Below, piece by piece: positions 44,376 through 53,069 of a stretch of 64,000 bases of DNA. The notes under the pieces are model-generated. The model saw nothing but the letters and a program-made list of their open reading frames with translations, made no database searches and had not been told where the DNA came from. The DNA lies in contig NZ_CALXRM010000002.1 of assembly GCF_944390845.1 (NCBI RefSeq), forward strand, positions 1-64,000, given 5' to 3'. How positions within the stretch are numbered: the first letter of the stretch is position 1; every line of letters begins with the position of its first letter. The translations under genes were made by a program, and so were the position numbers. Source of the DNA: an uncultured Brachyspira sp. GTDB taxonomy: Bacteria; Spirochaetota; Brachyspiria; Brachyspirales; Brachyspiraceae.

Positions 44376-45380
44376 TCATACAAATAGAAAATAAAAATTA
44401 TTAAATAAATAACCAATAATTATTATTCCTAAAGTTACTATACATACAAAGAAAATAAGAAGCGGTAATTTTACAACTTTTTTAAGCATAATCATAGATG
44501 GAAGCGATAATGCAGTAACTGACATCATAAATGCTAAAATAGTACCTATTCCTGCTCCTTTATAAAATAAACTTTCAGCTATAGGAAGTGTTCCGAATAT
44601 ATCGGCATACATTGGAATACCAACTAAAGAAGCTAAAGGCACAGAGTACCAATTATTTTTACCTAGTATAGTGTCTATCCATTCGGCCGGTATAACATTA
44701 TGTATAAATGCTCCTATTCCTACGCCTATAAATATATAAAGATAAACCTTTTTAATAGTTTGAAGCACTTGATTTTTTGAATATATCAATCTTTCTTTTT
44801 TTGTCATTTTAGCTATTTCTATATCAGCATTAGATTGAATATTTTTAACAAAGTCTTCCAAATATTTTTCCATTTTTAATTTGCCTATTACAGTACCGCC
44901 TACAACAGCCAGTATTAAACCTACAACAACATAGGCTATAGCTATTTTCATTCCAAACACGCTTGATAAAAGTATTAAAGAAGCCAAATCAACAAGAGGT
45001 GAAGATATTAAAAAAGAGAAAGTCATTGATATTGGTATTCCAGCCGATGTAAAACCTATAAAAAGAGGTATTGAAGAACATGAACAAAAAGGCGTAACAG
45101 TTCCGAAAAGTGCCGCTAATATATTTGCTGATATTCCATTAAATCTGCTTAATATTTTTTTAGTTCTCTCTGGAGGAAAGTAACTTTGAATATATGATAT
45201 ACAGAATATAAGTACTGATAGAAGTACAAATATTTTTATAACATCATAAATAAAAAATTGTATTACTCCTTTCATAGTGTCTGATAATGAAAAATTACTT
45301 AATATATTTCCTATTAATGTATTAAGCCATTTCATTGATATAATTTGATCTTGTATAAAAATAAATATTGATTTTATCAT
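44376..45380 (-). CDS. permease of the ArsP/DUF318 family
   Basis: A 334-residue membrane protein with about eight helices in two halves. The first half carries FGTVTPFCSCSSIPLFIGFTSAGIP, the conserved Cys-rich motif of DUF318 permeases, and SFLISSPLVD; the second half has GIPMYADIFGTLPIAESLFYKGAGIG. ArsP members export trivalent organoarsenicals. It lies between an ArsR repressor (20 bp upstream) and the thioredoxin-like selenoprotein, the standard operon for this family. The cargo here may be an organometal or metalloid. A large central cytoplasmic loop is Lys-rich. Confidence 0.88.
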   Translation of the reverse strand: MIKSIFIFIQDQIISMKWLNTLIGNILSNFSLSDTMKGVIQFFIYDVIKIFVLLSVLIFCISYIQSYFPPERTKKILSRFNGISANILAALFGTVTPFCSCSSIPLFIGFTSAGIPISMTFSFLISSPLVDLASLILLSSVFGMKIAIAYVVVGLILAVVGGTVIGKLKMEKYLEDFVKNIQSNADIEIAKMTKKERLIYSKNQVLQTIKKVYLYIFIGVGIGAFIHNVIPAEWIDTILGKNNWYSVPLASLVGIPMYADIFGTLPIAESLFYKGAGIGTILAFMMSVTALSLPSMIMLKKVVKLPLLIFFVCIVTLGIIIIGYLFNNFYFLFV

Positions 45381-45400
45381 TTTTATTTATCCTTAAATAA

Positions 45401-45721
45401 TTATTCTTCTTGGCATTTTCTTCTGCTTTCAGCATTTTTATCTGATACTATAGTTGTATAGTAATTTAATAATTTTTCAGCATTCTTTATTCCGTCAGGA
45501 TTAAAACTATAGTATGTCCATTTACCTTCTTTTCTTCCTATTACTATATTGGAATCACAAAGTATTTTCATATGATGAGATAATGTAGATTGTACTATTT
45601 GCAATTCTTCTAAAAGTTTGCATGCACATATCTCCCCATCTTTAATCATTTCAAGTATTTTTAATCTATTTTCATCGCATAATGCTTTAAAAACAATTGC
45701 ATCATTTTTGTAATCCTGCAT
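45401..45721 (-). CDS. ArsR/SmtB family repressor
   Basis: A 106-residue winged-helix metalloregulator. ALCDENRLKILEMIKDGEICACKLLEELQIVQSTLSHHMKIL is split as helix 3 with a CxC pair (EICACK, like the As(III) site ELCVCD of plasmid ArsR) and the recognition helix with STLSHHMK. A third Cys near SHHMKILCDS and a late one (RRKCQEE) could add ligands. It would repress the permease-selenoprotein operon until metalloid binds. First gene of the operon. Confidence 0.92.
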   Translation of the reverse strand: MQDYKNDAIVFKALCDENRLKILEMIKDGEICACKLLEELQIVQSTLSHHMKILCDSNIVIGRKEGKWTYYSFNPDGIKNAEKLLNYYTTIVSDKNAESRRKCQEE

Positions 45722-45743
45722 TTAAGCTCCTAATTTTTTATAA

Positions 45744-45792
45744 ATCGAAATATATCGATGTTTAGTATAATAGATATATCGATAATTGTCAA
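45744..45792 (-). promoter_or_regulatory. promoter and ArsR-type operators
   Basis: On the minus strand: -35 TTGACA (45787-45792), 17-bp spacer, -10 TATACT (45764-45769). ATATATCGATA (45774-45784) lies in the spacer and ATCGAAATATATCGAT (45744-45759) just after the -10. These repeats of ATATCGAT are typical of ArsR sites and overlap the polymerase site. A further TATATCGAA (43862-43870) precedes the downstream selenoprotein gene. Confidence 0.75.
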
Positions 45793-45883
45793 TGTGTTTT
45801 TTATGATTTTTATTATTTTATTGAAATAAAGCCGTATAATGATATAATTGATGCAATTAATTAAACGGGGGATTTTATTAAAA

Positions 45884-46909
45884 ATGCAAGTTAAAAATTT
45901 TGGACATGGTTATCTTTTATATGAATTAAGAAATAAAAATGATATGGTATTAAAGCTTACAGATATTGGGGCATCAATAGCTGGAGTATTTTTTAAAGAT
46001 AAAAACGGAAAAGAAATTCAAGTATCATTTGGAAGTGATGATTATTCATTTTATTTAGAGCCTCATGATTATATAGGTGCTTCTGTTGGAAGAGTTGCAA
46101 ACAGAACAATAAATGCTGAGTTTACATTAGATGGAAAAACTTATAAATTGCCTAAAAATGACGGAGGAAAACATCATTTGCATGGAGGAGTTGAAGGAAT
46201 ATCTTTTAAAAAATTTGATTCTAAAGTTTTAGATGATCATTCTGTATTATTTTCTTATAGCTCAAATGACGGAGATGAGGGATATCCTGGAAATGCTGAT
46301 ATAGATATAACATATACTTTAACAGATGATAATGAAATAGTAATGGAATATTTTGTAGCTGTTAATGCTCCTACACCTATAAACCTAACAAATCATGCTT
46401 ATTGGAATCTTGATGGGGAAGGTGTCATATATGATCATGATTTATTTATAGATTCTTCATTCTATTTGCCTGTAACAGAAGAATGTGTTTCTACTGGAGA
46501 AATTTTGAAAACAGAGAATACTCCTTTTGATTTTACTAAAACAAAAAAAATAGGTTCTGATATTGAAAAAGCAAATGGATATGATAATTGCTTTATTTTC
46601 AATGAAAAAAATATATTGTCAAATATTTGTGAGGAAGATAATTTAAATAAATTAAGAGCTTCTTGTCATAGTGATAAAACAGGTATAACTTTAGAACTAT
46701 ATACTACAAAACCTGCTATGCATTTTTATTCAGGAAATATGTTAAATGATAGAAAGGTTAGAAATACAGTTTTGAATAAGCATAATGCTTTTTGTTTTGA
46801 AACAGAATTTTTACCTGGTGCTATGAATTTTCCTCATTTTCCAAGTATAATATTTGATGCTGATAAAGATTATAATGAAAAAACAATATATAAATTGTCA
46901 TTAAAATAA
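45884..46909 (+). CDS. galM: aldose 1-epimerase
   Basis: A 341-residue galactose mutarotase family protein that interconverts alpha and beta anomers of aldoses. ASVGRVANRT, HHLHGGVEG, NLTNHAYWNL (catalytic His) and CFETEFLPGAMN (catalytic Glu) are in the expected order. The frame is open 36 bp further upstream, but ACGGGGGA lies before the ATG at 45884 and the fold starts there. It might work with the beta-galactosidase at 59136. Confidence 0.9.
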   Translation: MQVKNFGHGYLLYELRNKNDMVLKLTDIGASIAGVFFKDKNGKEIQVSFGSDDYSFYLEPHDYIGASVGRVANRTINAEFTLDGKTYKLPKNDGGKHHLHGGVEGISFKKFDSKVLDDHSVLFSYSSNDGDEGYPGNADIDITYTLTDDNEIVMEYFVAVNAPTPINLTNHAYWNLDGEGVIYDHDLFIDSSFYLPVTEECVSTGEILKTENTPFDFTKTKKIGSDIEKANGYDNCFIFNEKNILSNICEEDNLNKLRASCHSDKTGITLELYTTKPAMHFYSGNMLNDRKVRNTVLNKHNAFCFETEFLPGAMNFPHFPSIIFDADKDYNEKTIYKLSLK

Positions 46910-46951
46910 TGATAAAGATAAAAAGAAAAAATATTTTCGGAAATGGTGTTT

Positions 46952-47587
46952 ATGAACGATAAAAAATCAATAATAATAGAGCATTATATAGAAAGAGTTA
47001 AAGATTTTAATATACCAGAATATAAGGTTTTAGACTGGGAATCTCAAGAGGCTCAGGAGATGAGGTTTAAAACCTTATTAGAACATTTTGATATAAGAAA
47101 ATCTGTTTTACTTGATGTGGGATCTGGTCTTGGTCACTTAGCTGAATATATAGATAAAAGAAATATAGATGTGTATTATATTGGAATAGATATAATGCCG
47201 GAAATGATTGAAAGGGCAAAGCAAAAAGCTTTTAAAAATATTAATCCTCAGTTTATGACTTTAGATTTCTTTAAAAATTCTGATATAGAAGATGATTTTG
47301 ATTATATATATTCTTCCGGAATATTTAATCTTAATCTTGGAAACAATGATGAATTTTTAAAAAACGCTATTAAAGATTTTTTAATTGCAGCAAGAAAAGG
47401 TGTATGTTTTAATTTGCTTGATATTTCTTGCAAAGAAAAATATGGCGATAAATATTATTATTATCAAAAAGACGAGGTATTGAAAATTGTGAATGATATA
47501 ATAAATCAGTTAAATATAAAATGCAGCATTCGTATATCTGATGAATATTTGAGTAATGATTTTTCTGTATTTATAGATATATTATGA
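46952..47587 (+). CDS. class I SAM-dependent methyltransferase
   Basis: A 211-residue methyltransferase. The SAM site is VLLDVGSGLGHLAEYI, followed by YIGIDIMPEMIERAKQKA, the acidic strand after motif I. Substrate unknown. Two ATGs are close: 46943 lies within 2 nt of the CGGA ribosome site, while 46952 has a spacing of 10, so 46952 is chosen. Possibly cotranscribed with galM 42 bp upstream. Confidence 0.82.
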   Translation: MNDKKSIIIEHYIERVKDFNIPEYKVLDWESQEAQEMRFKTLLEHFDIRKSVLLDVGSGLGHLAEYIDKRNIDVYYIGIDIMPEMIERAKQKAFKNINPQFMTLDFFKNSDIEDDFDYIYSSGIFNLNLGNNDEFLKNAIKDFLIAARKGVCFNLLDISCKEKYGDKYYYYQKDEVLKIVNDIINQLNIKCSIRISDEYLSNDFSVFIDIL

Positions 47588-47637
47588 TTTATTAATTATT
47601 TTTGATAAATAAAAATATTTTACAATTATGAGTTTTT

Positions 47638-47684
47638 GTAGTGTTAAATTACAATAAATCGTAAATTTTGTAATTTAATACTAC
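47638..47684. promoter_or_regulatory. 17-bp inverted repeat upstream of the rubrerythrin-like gene
   Basis: GTAGTGTTAAATTACAA and its inverse (one mismatch) separated by 13 bp. There is no T-tract, so an operator or a small repeat is more likely than a terminator. Confidence 0.5.
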
Positions 47685-47742
47685 TATATTATGTGTTTTT
47701 ATCATGTTATTGTATAATAATTTTACTTTTCTTCGTTTTTTT

Positions 47743-47761
47743 TAGTTATAATTTATAACTA
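47743..47761 (+). promoter_or_regulatory. 9-1-9 palindrome, PerR/Fur-like operator
   Basis: Perfect TAGTTATAA-T-TTATAACTA, 22 bp before the start codon and overlapping the likely -10 (TATAAT). The 9-1-9 shape and TTATAA core resemble sites of Fur-family repressors such as PerR, fitting an oxidative-stress type gene downstream. Confidence 0.55.
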
Positions 47762-47782
47762 GATAATTATGGAGGAAATTAC

Positions 47783-48388
47783 ATGGTTAAAAAAATATTA
47801 ATTATTGCACTTTTTTCAATATTTGCTTCGTTTTTAAATGCTCAAACAGTTCAAAATACTTTGGAAGCTGTGTCTTTTGCTTATAGTAATGAAATTAATT
47901 CTTCTTTTGGCTATGCTCAATATTCTATGTTTTCAAAGAATCCTAGTGTATCTGCTTTATTTAAAGTAATTTCTGATTCTAAATCTATACATGCAAATAT
48001 GTTATATAATACAGCTTTTCAATTAAAAATAACTGATAAGATTTTGAAATCAAAAGTTCAGGAACCTTCAAAAAGTTCTGATTTAGATAATTTGAAAAAT
48101 GCAGTTTCAATAAGTTCTTATGAATATGGTAAAATGTATCCGGCTTTATTAAAAGTTGTTAATAGAGAAAAGCAAAAAGAAATGGCAAGTGTAATGAGCC
48201 AAATAGCAAAAATGGAAAAGTCTAATTATTCTTTACTTAATAAAGCTATGAACAATTTAAAAAATGATAAACCATTAACAGAAAAATATTATTTATGTGA
48301 GAATTGCGGTTATGTTGTTGCTGGTAAAGCACCAAGTAAATGTTCTATATGCGGAAAAAGTCAAAATGCATTTAATGAATATAAATAA
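47783..48388 (+). CDS. exported rubrerythrin-like protein with altered diiron site
   Basis: A 201-residue protein with a signal peptide (about 1-20, cleavage near LNA-Q), a four-helix rubrerythrin-like domain (about 22-155) and a C-terminal rubredoxin-type domain with CENCGYVV and CSICGKSQNAF. In rubrerythrins the helices carry E-x-x-H pairs. Here the first reads KSIH and the second EKSN, so one Glu and one His ligand appear lost, while YEYGKMYP keeps another Glu. The four Cys are intact. So iron at the rubredoxin site is likely, but peroxidase activity is doubtful. Export is unusual for this family. AUG preceded by GGAGG. Confidence 0.78.
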   Translation: MVKKILIIALFSIFASFLNAQTVQNTLEAVSFAYSNEINSSFGYAQYSMFSKNPSVSALFKVISDSKSIHANMLYNTAFQLKITDKILKSKVQEPSKSSDLDNLKNAVSISSYEYGKMYPALLKVVNREKQKEMASVMSQIAKMEKSNYSLLNKAMNNLKNDKPLTEKYYLCENCGYVVAGKAPSKCSICGKSQNAFNEYK

Positions 48389-48413
48389 TTAAATAAATAA
48401 AAATTAAGTGTAA

Positions 48414-48453
48414 AAAATAAAGGCCCGCAATTTATTTGTGAGTCTTTATTTTT
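48414..48453. terminator. bidirectional terminator
   Basis: AAAAATAAAGGC..GCAA pairs with TTGTG..GTCTTTATTTTT, with small internal mismatches, between convergent genes. Confidence 0.65.
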
Positions 48454-48475
48454 ATTAATATACAATTATAACAAA

Positions 48476-49726
48476 TTATTTATTTATAGTACGCATATCT
48501 ATTACATATCTGAATTTTACTTTTCCGTCTATAACTTTTCTGTAAGCATCAGATATAGTCTGAGCATCTGCTTTTATTATTTCTACAGTAGGATAAATAT
48601 TATTTTCTATAGAATAGTTAAGCATTTCCTGAGTTTCTTTTATGCCTCCTATCAATGAGCCGAATAATTTTTTACTGCCATGCTGACCTATCATAGCTAT
48701 AAGAGTAGGCATTTTTGAAGTACGTGGAAGACCTAATAAACACATAGTACCTCCTCTTTTAAGCATACGCATATACATATTAACATCATAATAAGCTGGA
48801 ATTGTACTTATTATATAATTAAGAGTATTGTTAACATTTTTTAAATCTTCTGCATTATTAACATTAACATATTTTACTGCTCCCATATTTAAAGCGTCCT
48901 GTCTTTTATCTTCTGTTATATCAAATACTGTTACTTCTGCACCTAATTTAACAGCATATTTTACAGCCATAGAACCAAGTCCTCCAAATCCTGCAATACC
49001 TATTTTATCGCCTTTTTGTACATTCATAACTTGTATAGGCGAATAAGTTGTAATTCCGGCACAAAGAAGCGGAGCAACTTTATCAAGTTCTGCATTATCT
49101 GGTATAAGTATTGCAAAATCTTCAGACACTACTATATTATCAGAGTACCCTCCTTGAGTGATTTCATTATTATGGAATCTATCCCTTGATCCGTAAGTAT
49201 AAACGGCTCTATTCAAACAGTATTGTTCTAAATTATCTAAACAGCTTTCGCATTGTCCGCATGAGTTTACCATACAGCCTACGCCTGCAAAATCTCCTAC
49301 TTTGAATTTTGTTACTGCATTTCCAACCTGTACAACTCTGCCTGCTATTTCATGTCCCACTACAAGCGGAGTATTGCTAGATTTTCCTTCAACCATGTGT
49401 ATGTCGCTATGGCATATTCCTGCATAAAGTATTTCTATCAAAACATCATTGCTTCCTACTGCATGCCTTGTAAACTCATAATATTTAAAATCCATATTAG
49501 CTGAAACTGCAGCAAATCCTCTTGTTTTTACTCTGCCGTTTGCATTGGTTTGTATGTTAATAGGAGCTTTTTTTAATTCCTGGTTATAGATTGCGTTTGA
49601 AGAATTATTTTGATTAATAACAGCATTATTGTTTTGATTATTTACGCTTGTTTGTGCATTTGATGAATTATTACAGGACAGCACATATAATATAACTAGT
49701 ATTATAATTAGTATAGCTTTTTTCAT
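48476..49726 (-). CDS. lipoprotein zinc alcohol dehydrogenase (NADP-type, YahK-like)
   Basis: A 416-residue protein. The C-terminal 350 residues are a medium-chain zinc alcohol dehydrogenase: catalytic zinc ligands in GICHSDIH and GHEIAGRVVQVG, structural zinc Cys in CGQCESCLDNLEQYC, Rossmann loop GIAGFGGLGSMAV. All are intact. The first 70 residues are different: a signal peptide with lipobox VLYVLSC-NN and an Asn/Gln-rich linker. So it is predicted to be anchored outside the cytoplasm, where NADP(H) is not normally present. Closest in type to the cinnamyl/YahK branch that reduces aldehydes. No alternative ATG with a ribosome site is seen at the domain start. Confidence 0.82.
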   Translation of the reverse strand: MKKAILIIILVILYVLSCNNSSNAQTSVNNQNNNAVINQNNSSNAIYNQELKKAPINIQTNANGRVKTRGFAAVSANMDFKYYEFTRHAVGSNDVLIEILYAGICHSDIHMVEGKSSNTPLVVGHEIAGRVVQVGNAVTKFKVGDFAGVGCMVNSCGQCESCLDNLEQYCLNRAVYTYGSRDRFHNNEITQGGYSDNIVVSEDFAILIPDNAELDKVAPLLCAGITTYSPIQVMNVQKGDKIGIAGFGGLGSMAVKYAVKLGAEVTVFDITEDKRQDALNMGAVKYVNVNNAEDLKNVNNTLNYIISTIPAYYDVNMYMRMLKRGGTMCLLGLPRTSKMPTLIAMIGQHGSKKLFGSLIGGIKETQEMLNYSIENNIYPTVEIIKADAQTISDAYRKVIDGKVKFRYVIDMRTINK

Positions 49727-49831
49727 TTTATAATTTCCTTCATAATTTTTTATAATTATATTATATCATTGAAGTAAACTCCAGAGTCAAGCAATTTTTT
49801 AAATTTCTTCATAATTTAATTTTATTTTAAA

Positions 49832-49920
49832 TGCCCGCCCATTTTGTTTTATAGTTTTCTTTGTTATGATTGTTATATTATTCTTTTTAGTTTTCACTGT
49901 TACCATAACGCCCGCCCTAG
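49832..49920. repeat. degenerate fragments of the second repeat family
   Basis: Contains AATGCCCGCCCATTTTG and ACGCCCGCCCT, which match the inverse of the AAAGGGCGGGTATG end seen in the complete copies, plus A/T filler. It looks like a decayed copy next to the complete one. Confidence 0.45.
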
Positions 49921-49945
49921 ATTTATTTAGATTTTGAATTTCCAC

Positions 49946-50151
49946 ACCGCACGCAGAACGGCATTATAAATATAAATTGATTTTGAATGTTAATTTTAAT
50001 TATATTGAAAATTTAGTTAACCGTGCGTTGAATGCATTTTTTATTTAATAAAAACTTGGGTGGGGGCTTTAATTTCTAATTTAGTTATAAAGTTAATAAA
50101 AATTAGAATTTCTAAATAAAGCTATAATGAATAAAGGGTGGGGTGTGTAAT
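49946..50151 (+). repeat. composite repeat, copy 1 (206 bp)
   Basis: Two parts: ACCGCACGCAGAAC (49946) to AACCGTGCGTT (50019-50029), which are inverted ends, then ACTTGGGTGGGGGCTTTAAT (50054) to AATAAAGGGTGGGG then TGTGTAAT (50130-50151). The same two parts in the same order and spacing recur at 62917-63120. Confidence 0.7.
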
Positions 50152-50422
50152 AATATTAGTTTGTAATAGTTTTTTCTCTTTTATAAAAATAACAATATAG
50201 AAATAGATCAAATATTAAAAAACTGTAATTAAAAATTATATAATATATAGTAGAAATTTAATACTAAAAACTAGGCAAAAATTTAAAATACTATTTACAA
50301 TTATCACTTGAAAAATATATGAATTTGCAATATAATTTTTGACATTAAAAATATGTAAACTAAATTTTAATATTTTAATAAAAATTAATAGTATCTATCA
50401 AACAAACTACGGAGTGTTAATC
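50152..50422. other. AT-rich leader region of leuS
   Basis: No T-box (no specifier stem or GGTGG bulge), terminator hairpin or leader peptide is visible. Only A/T-rich sequence and the GGAG ribosome site at its end. Confidence 0.5.
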
Positions 50423-52984
50423 ATGGAATATAATTTTACTACCATTGAAAAGAAATGGCAGAAATTTTGGAAAGATAATCAGTCTTTCAAAACAGTATCT
50501 AAACCTACAGACAAAAAATATTACGTACTAGAAATGTTTCCATATCCATCTGGAAAAATGCATATGGGCCACGTTTCTAATTATACTATAGCTGACTCTA
50601 TAGCTAGATACTATAAACTGTTAGGATATGATATTTTACACCCAATGGGCTGGGACGCTTTCGGTATGCCTGCAGAAAATGCTGCTATAGAACATAAAAC
50701 TCACCCTGCTGAATGGACTTTGAAAAATATTGCTAATATGAAAGAGCAGTTAAACTTGCTTGGATATTCCTATGATTGGGATAGAGAAGTTACTACTTGT
50801 TTGCCTGATTATTATAAATGGGGCCAATGGTTCATATTAAAAATGTATGAGAAAGGTCTTTTATATAGAAAAGGCGGAGATGTTAACTGGTGCGATCATT
50901 GTAATACAGTACTTGCTAATGAACAGGTTACTCCTGAAGGTACTTGCTGGAGATGTGACGGAGAAGTTACTAAAAAGAAACTTGAACAATGGTATATAAA
51001 AGTTACTGATTATGCAGAACAATTAGATGCAGATTTAAAATTATTAGAAGGTTATTGGCCTGATAATGTTATAGCTATGCAGAAAAACTGGATTGGTAAA
51101 AGTGTAGGTGCTTATATCAATTTCAATTTAGATGACGGTAAAGAGTTCCCTATATTTACAACTCGCCCAGACACTATTTATGGTGTTACTTATATGGCTA
51201 TAGCTTGGAACTATGAAGGTCTTTTGGATATGTGTACTCCTGAACAAAGAAGTGCTGTAGAGGAGTTCATTAAAAAGTCTGCTAAGATTGACCAAAAAAC
51301 AGATTATGAGAAAGAAGGTGTATTTACTGGAAGATATGTAGTTAATCCATTTAATGGAGAGAAAGCTCCTTTATATGCTGCTAATTTCGTTTTAGCTGAG
51401 TATGGTAGCGGTGCTGTAATGGCTGTTCCTGCTCATGACCAAAGGGACTTTGAATTTGCTAAAAAATACAATATTCCTGTAAAAGTTGTTATACAAAATG
51501 CTGATAATTCTTTAAAAGCTGAAAATATGACTGAGGCTTATACTGAAGATGGCACAGTTGTTAATTCAGATATTTTAAATGGACTTTCTTCAAGAGATGC
51601 TATAAAAAGAGCTATAGAGTATGCTACAGAAAAAGGTTTTGGTAAGCAGCAGATACAGTATAAATTAAGAGACTGGCTTATATCAAGACAAAGATATTGG
51701 GGCAATCCTTTACCATTTGTACATTGTGAGAAATGCGGTGTTGTTCCAGTACCTGAAAGCGAATTACCTATAACACTTCCTATGGATATAGAATTTACCG
51801 TAGGAGATAACCCTCTTAAAAAATCAGAATCATTCGTTAATACTACTTGTCCTAAATGCGGCGGCAAAGCTAGAAGAGAAACTGATACTATGGATACATT
51901 TACATGCAGTTCTTGGTATTATGCTAGATATACTGATGCTCATAACACTCAAATGCCTTTCGATTCTGATATTGCAAATGCTTGGCTTGGAGTTGATCAG
52001 TATATAGGCGGTATTGAACATGCTTGTATGCACCTTTTATATTCGAGATTCTGGTACAAGTTTATGAGAGATATAGGACTTGTTAAAGGAGATGAACCTT
52101 TCAATAAACTTTTAACTCAAGGTATGGTTTTAGCAAATAGCTATGAATCAAGAGAGTTAAAGAAATTCTATACTCAGGAACAAATGAACAATAAAGAGTA
52201 TGAGAAAGACGGTATTAAAAAAGAAGATATAATAGTAAAAATGGAAAAGATGTCTAAATCAAAAGCTAATGGTGTTGATCCTGCTGAGATTATAGAGCTT
52301 TTCGGTGCTGATGCTGTTAGAATATTCGTTATGTTTGTTGCTCCTCCTGAGAAAGATAAAGAATGGTCTGATGAAGGTGTTAAAGGTTCTGCGAGATTCT
52401 TAAATAGAATTTGGAACTTATTCCTTAAATACAAAGATGAAGAAGCATTCAAAAATGGCAAATCATTTGACTATAACAATCTTTCAAAAGAAGGACAAAA
52501 ATTATTTAGAAAATACAATAAAACTATTAAGAAAGTTACAATAGACATTAAAGATAGATTCCATTTCAATACTGCAATTGCTGCTTTAATGGAGCTTTTG
52601 AATGATATGTCTACTATAAAATTAGCTAACAATGATGATTATGCTATGTTCAAAGAAGTTATAAGAGGATATTTAATACTTCTTAATCCTATAGCTCCTC
52701 ATATTACAGAAGAACTTTATCAGATATTGAACTTTGGTAAGATGATACTTGAAGAAAGCTGGGTTGAACATGATGAGCAGTATTGCAAAGATGATACTTT
52801 TGAGTTAGTATTCCAAGTTAATGGTAAGATAAGAGATAGGGTAGAAGCTGATGTTAATATAAGTGAAGATGATGCAAAAACTCAGGCGTTATCAAGCGAA
52901 AAAGTTAAAGCATTCACAGACGGCAAAAACATTGTTAAAGTAGTTTATGTTAAAGGTAAGCTTGTAAACATAGTTGTAAAATAA
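50423..52984 (+). CDS. leuS: leucyl-tRNA synthetase
   Basis: An 853-residue class Ia synthetase that charges tRNA-Leu. The HIGH-type motif is YPSGKMHMGHV, the KMSKS motif is EKMSKSKANGVDP. The editing domain in the middle has TTRPDTIYGVTY and GSGAVMAVPAHDQRD. Zinc-binding Cys pairs are visible (CDHCNT, CWRCDG and CPKCGG). Length is normal. The frame is open 84 bp upstream, but GGAG 8 nt before the ATG at 50423 decides the start. Confidence 0.97.
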   Translation: MEYNFTTIEKKWQKFWKDNQSFKTVSKPTDKKYYVLEMFPYPSGKMHMGHVSNYTIADSIARYYKLLGYDILHPMGWDAFGMPAENAAIEHKTHPAEWTLKNIANMKEQLNLLGYSYDWDREVTTCLPDYYKWGQWFILKMYEKGLLYRKGGDVNWCDHCNTVLANEQVTPEGTCWRCDGEVTKKKLEQWYIKVTDYAEQLDADLKLLEGYWPDNVIAMQKNWIGKSVGAYINFNLDDGKEFPIFTTRPDTIYGVTYMAIAWNYEGLLDMCTPEQRSAVEEFIKKSAKIDQKTDYEKEGVFTGRYVVNPFNGEKAPLYAANFVLAEYGSGAVMAVPAHDQRDFEFAKKYNIPVKVVIQNADNSLKAENMTEAYTEDGTVVNSDILNGLSSRDAIKRAIEYATEKGFGKQQIQYKLRDWLISRQRYWGNPLPFVHCEKCGVVPVPESELPITLPMDIEFTVGDNPLKKSESFVNTTCPKCGGKARRETDTMDTFTCSSWYYARYTDAHNTQMPFDSDIANAWLGVDQYIGGIEHACMHLLYSRFWYKFMRDIGLVKGDEPFNKLLTQGMVLANSYESRELKKFYTQEQMNNKEYEKDGIKKEDIIVKMEKMSKSKANGVDPAEIIELFGADAVRIFVMFVAPPEKDKEWSDEGVKGSARFLNRIWNLFLKYKDEEAFKNGKSFDYNNLSKEGQKLFRKYNKTIKKVTIDIKDRFHFNTAIAALMELLNDMSTIKLANNDDYAMFKEVIRGYLILLNPIAPHITEELYQILNFGKMILEESWVEHDEQYCKDDTFELVFQVNGKIRDRVEADVNISEDDAKTQALSSEKVKAFTDGKNIVKVVYVKGKLVNIVVK

Positions 52985-53002
52985 AATTTAATTAAAAATA
53001 AT

Positions 53003-53040
53003 AAAAAAAGAGTATGGATTAAAAAGTCCGTACTCTTTTT
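53003..53040. terminator. bidirectional terminator after leuS
   Basis: AAAAAAAGAGTATGGA pairs with TCCGTACTCTTTTT (one G-U) around an 8-nt loop, between convergent genes. Confidence 0.87.
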
Positions 53041-53069
53041 TATTACAATTTTTTATAAATCAAATATTA

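Noticed and set aside
50152-50422. T-box leader for leuS
   Set aside because: No specifier loop, T-box motif or terminator could be found.
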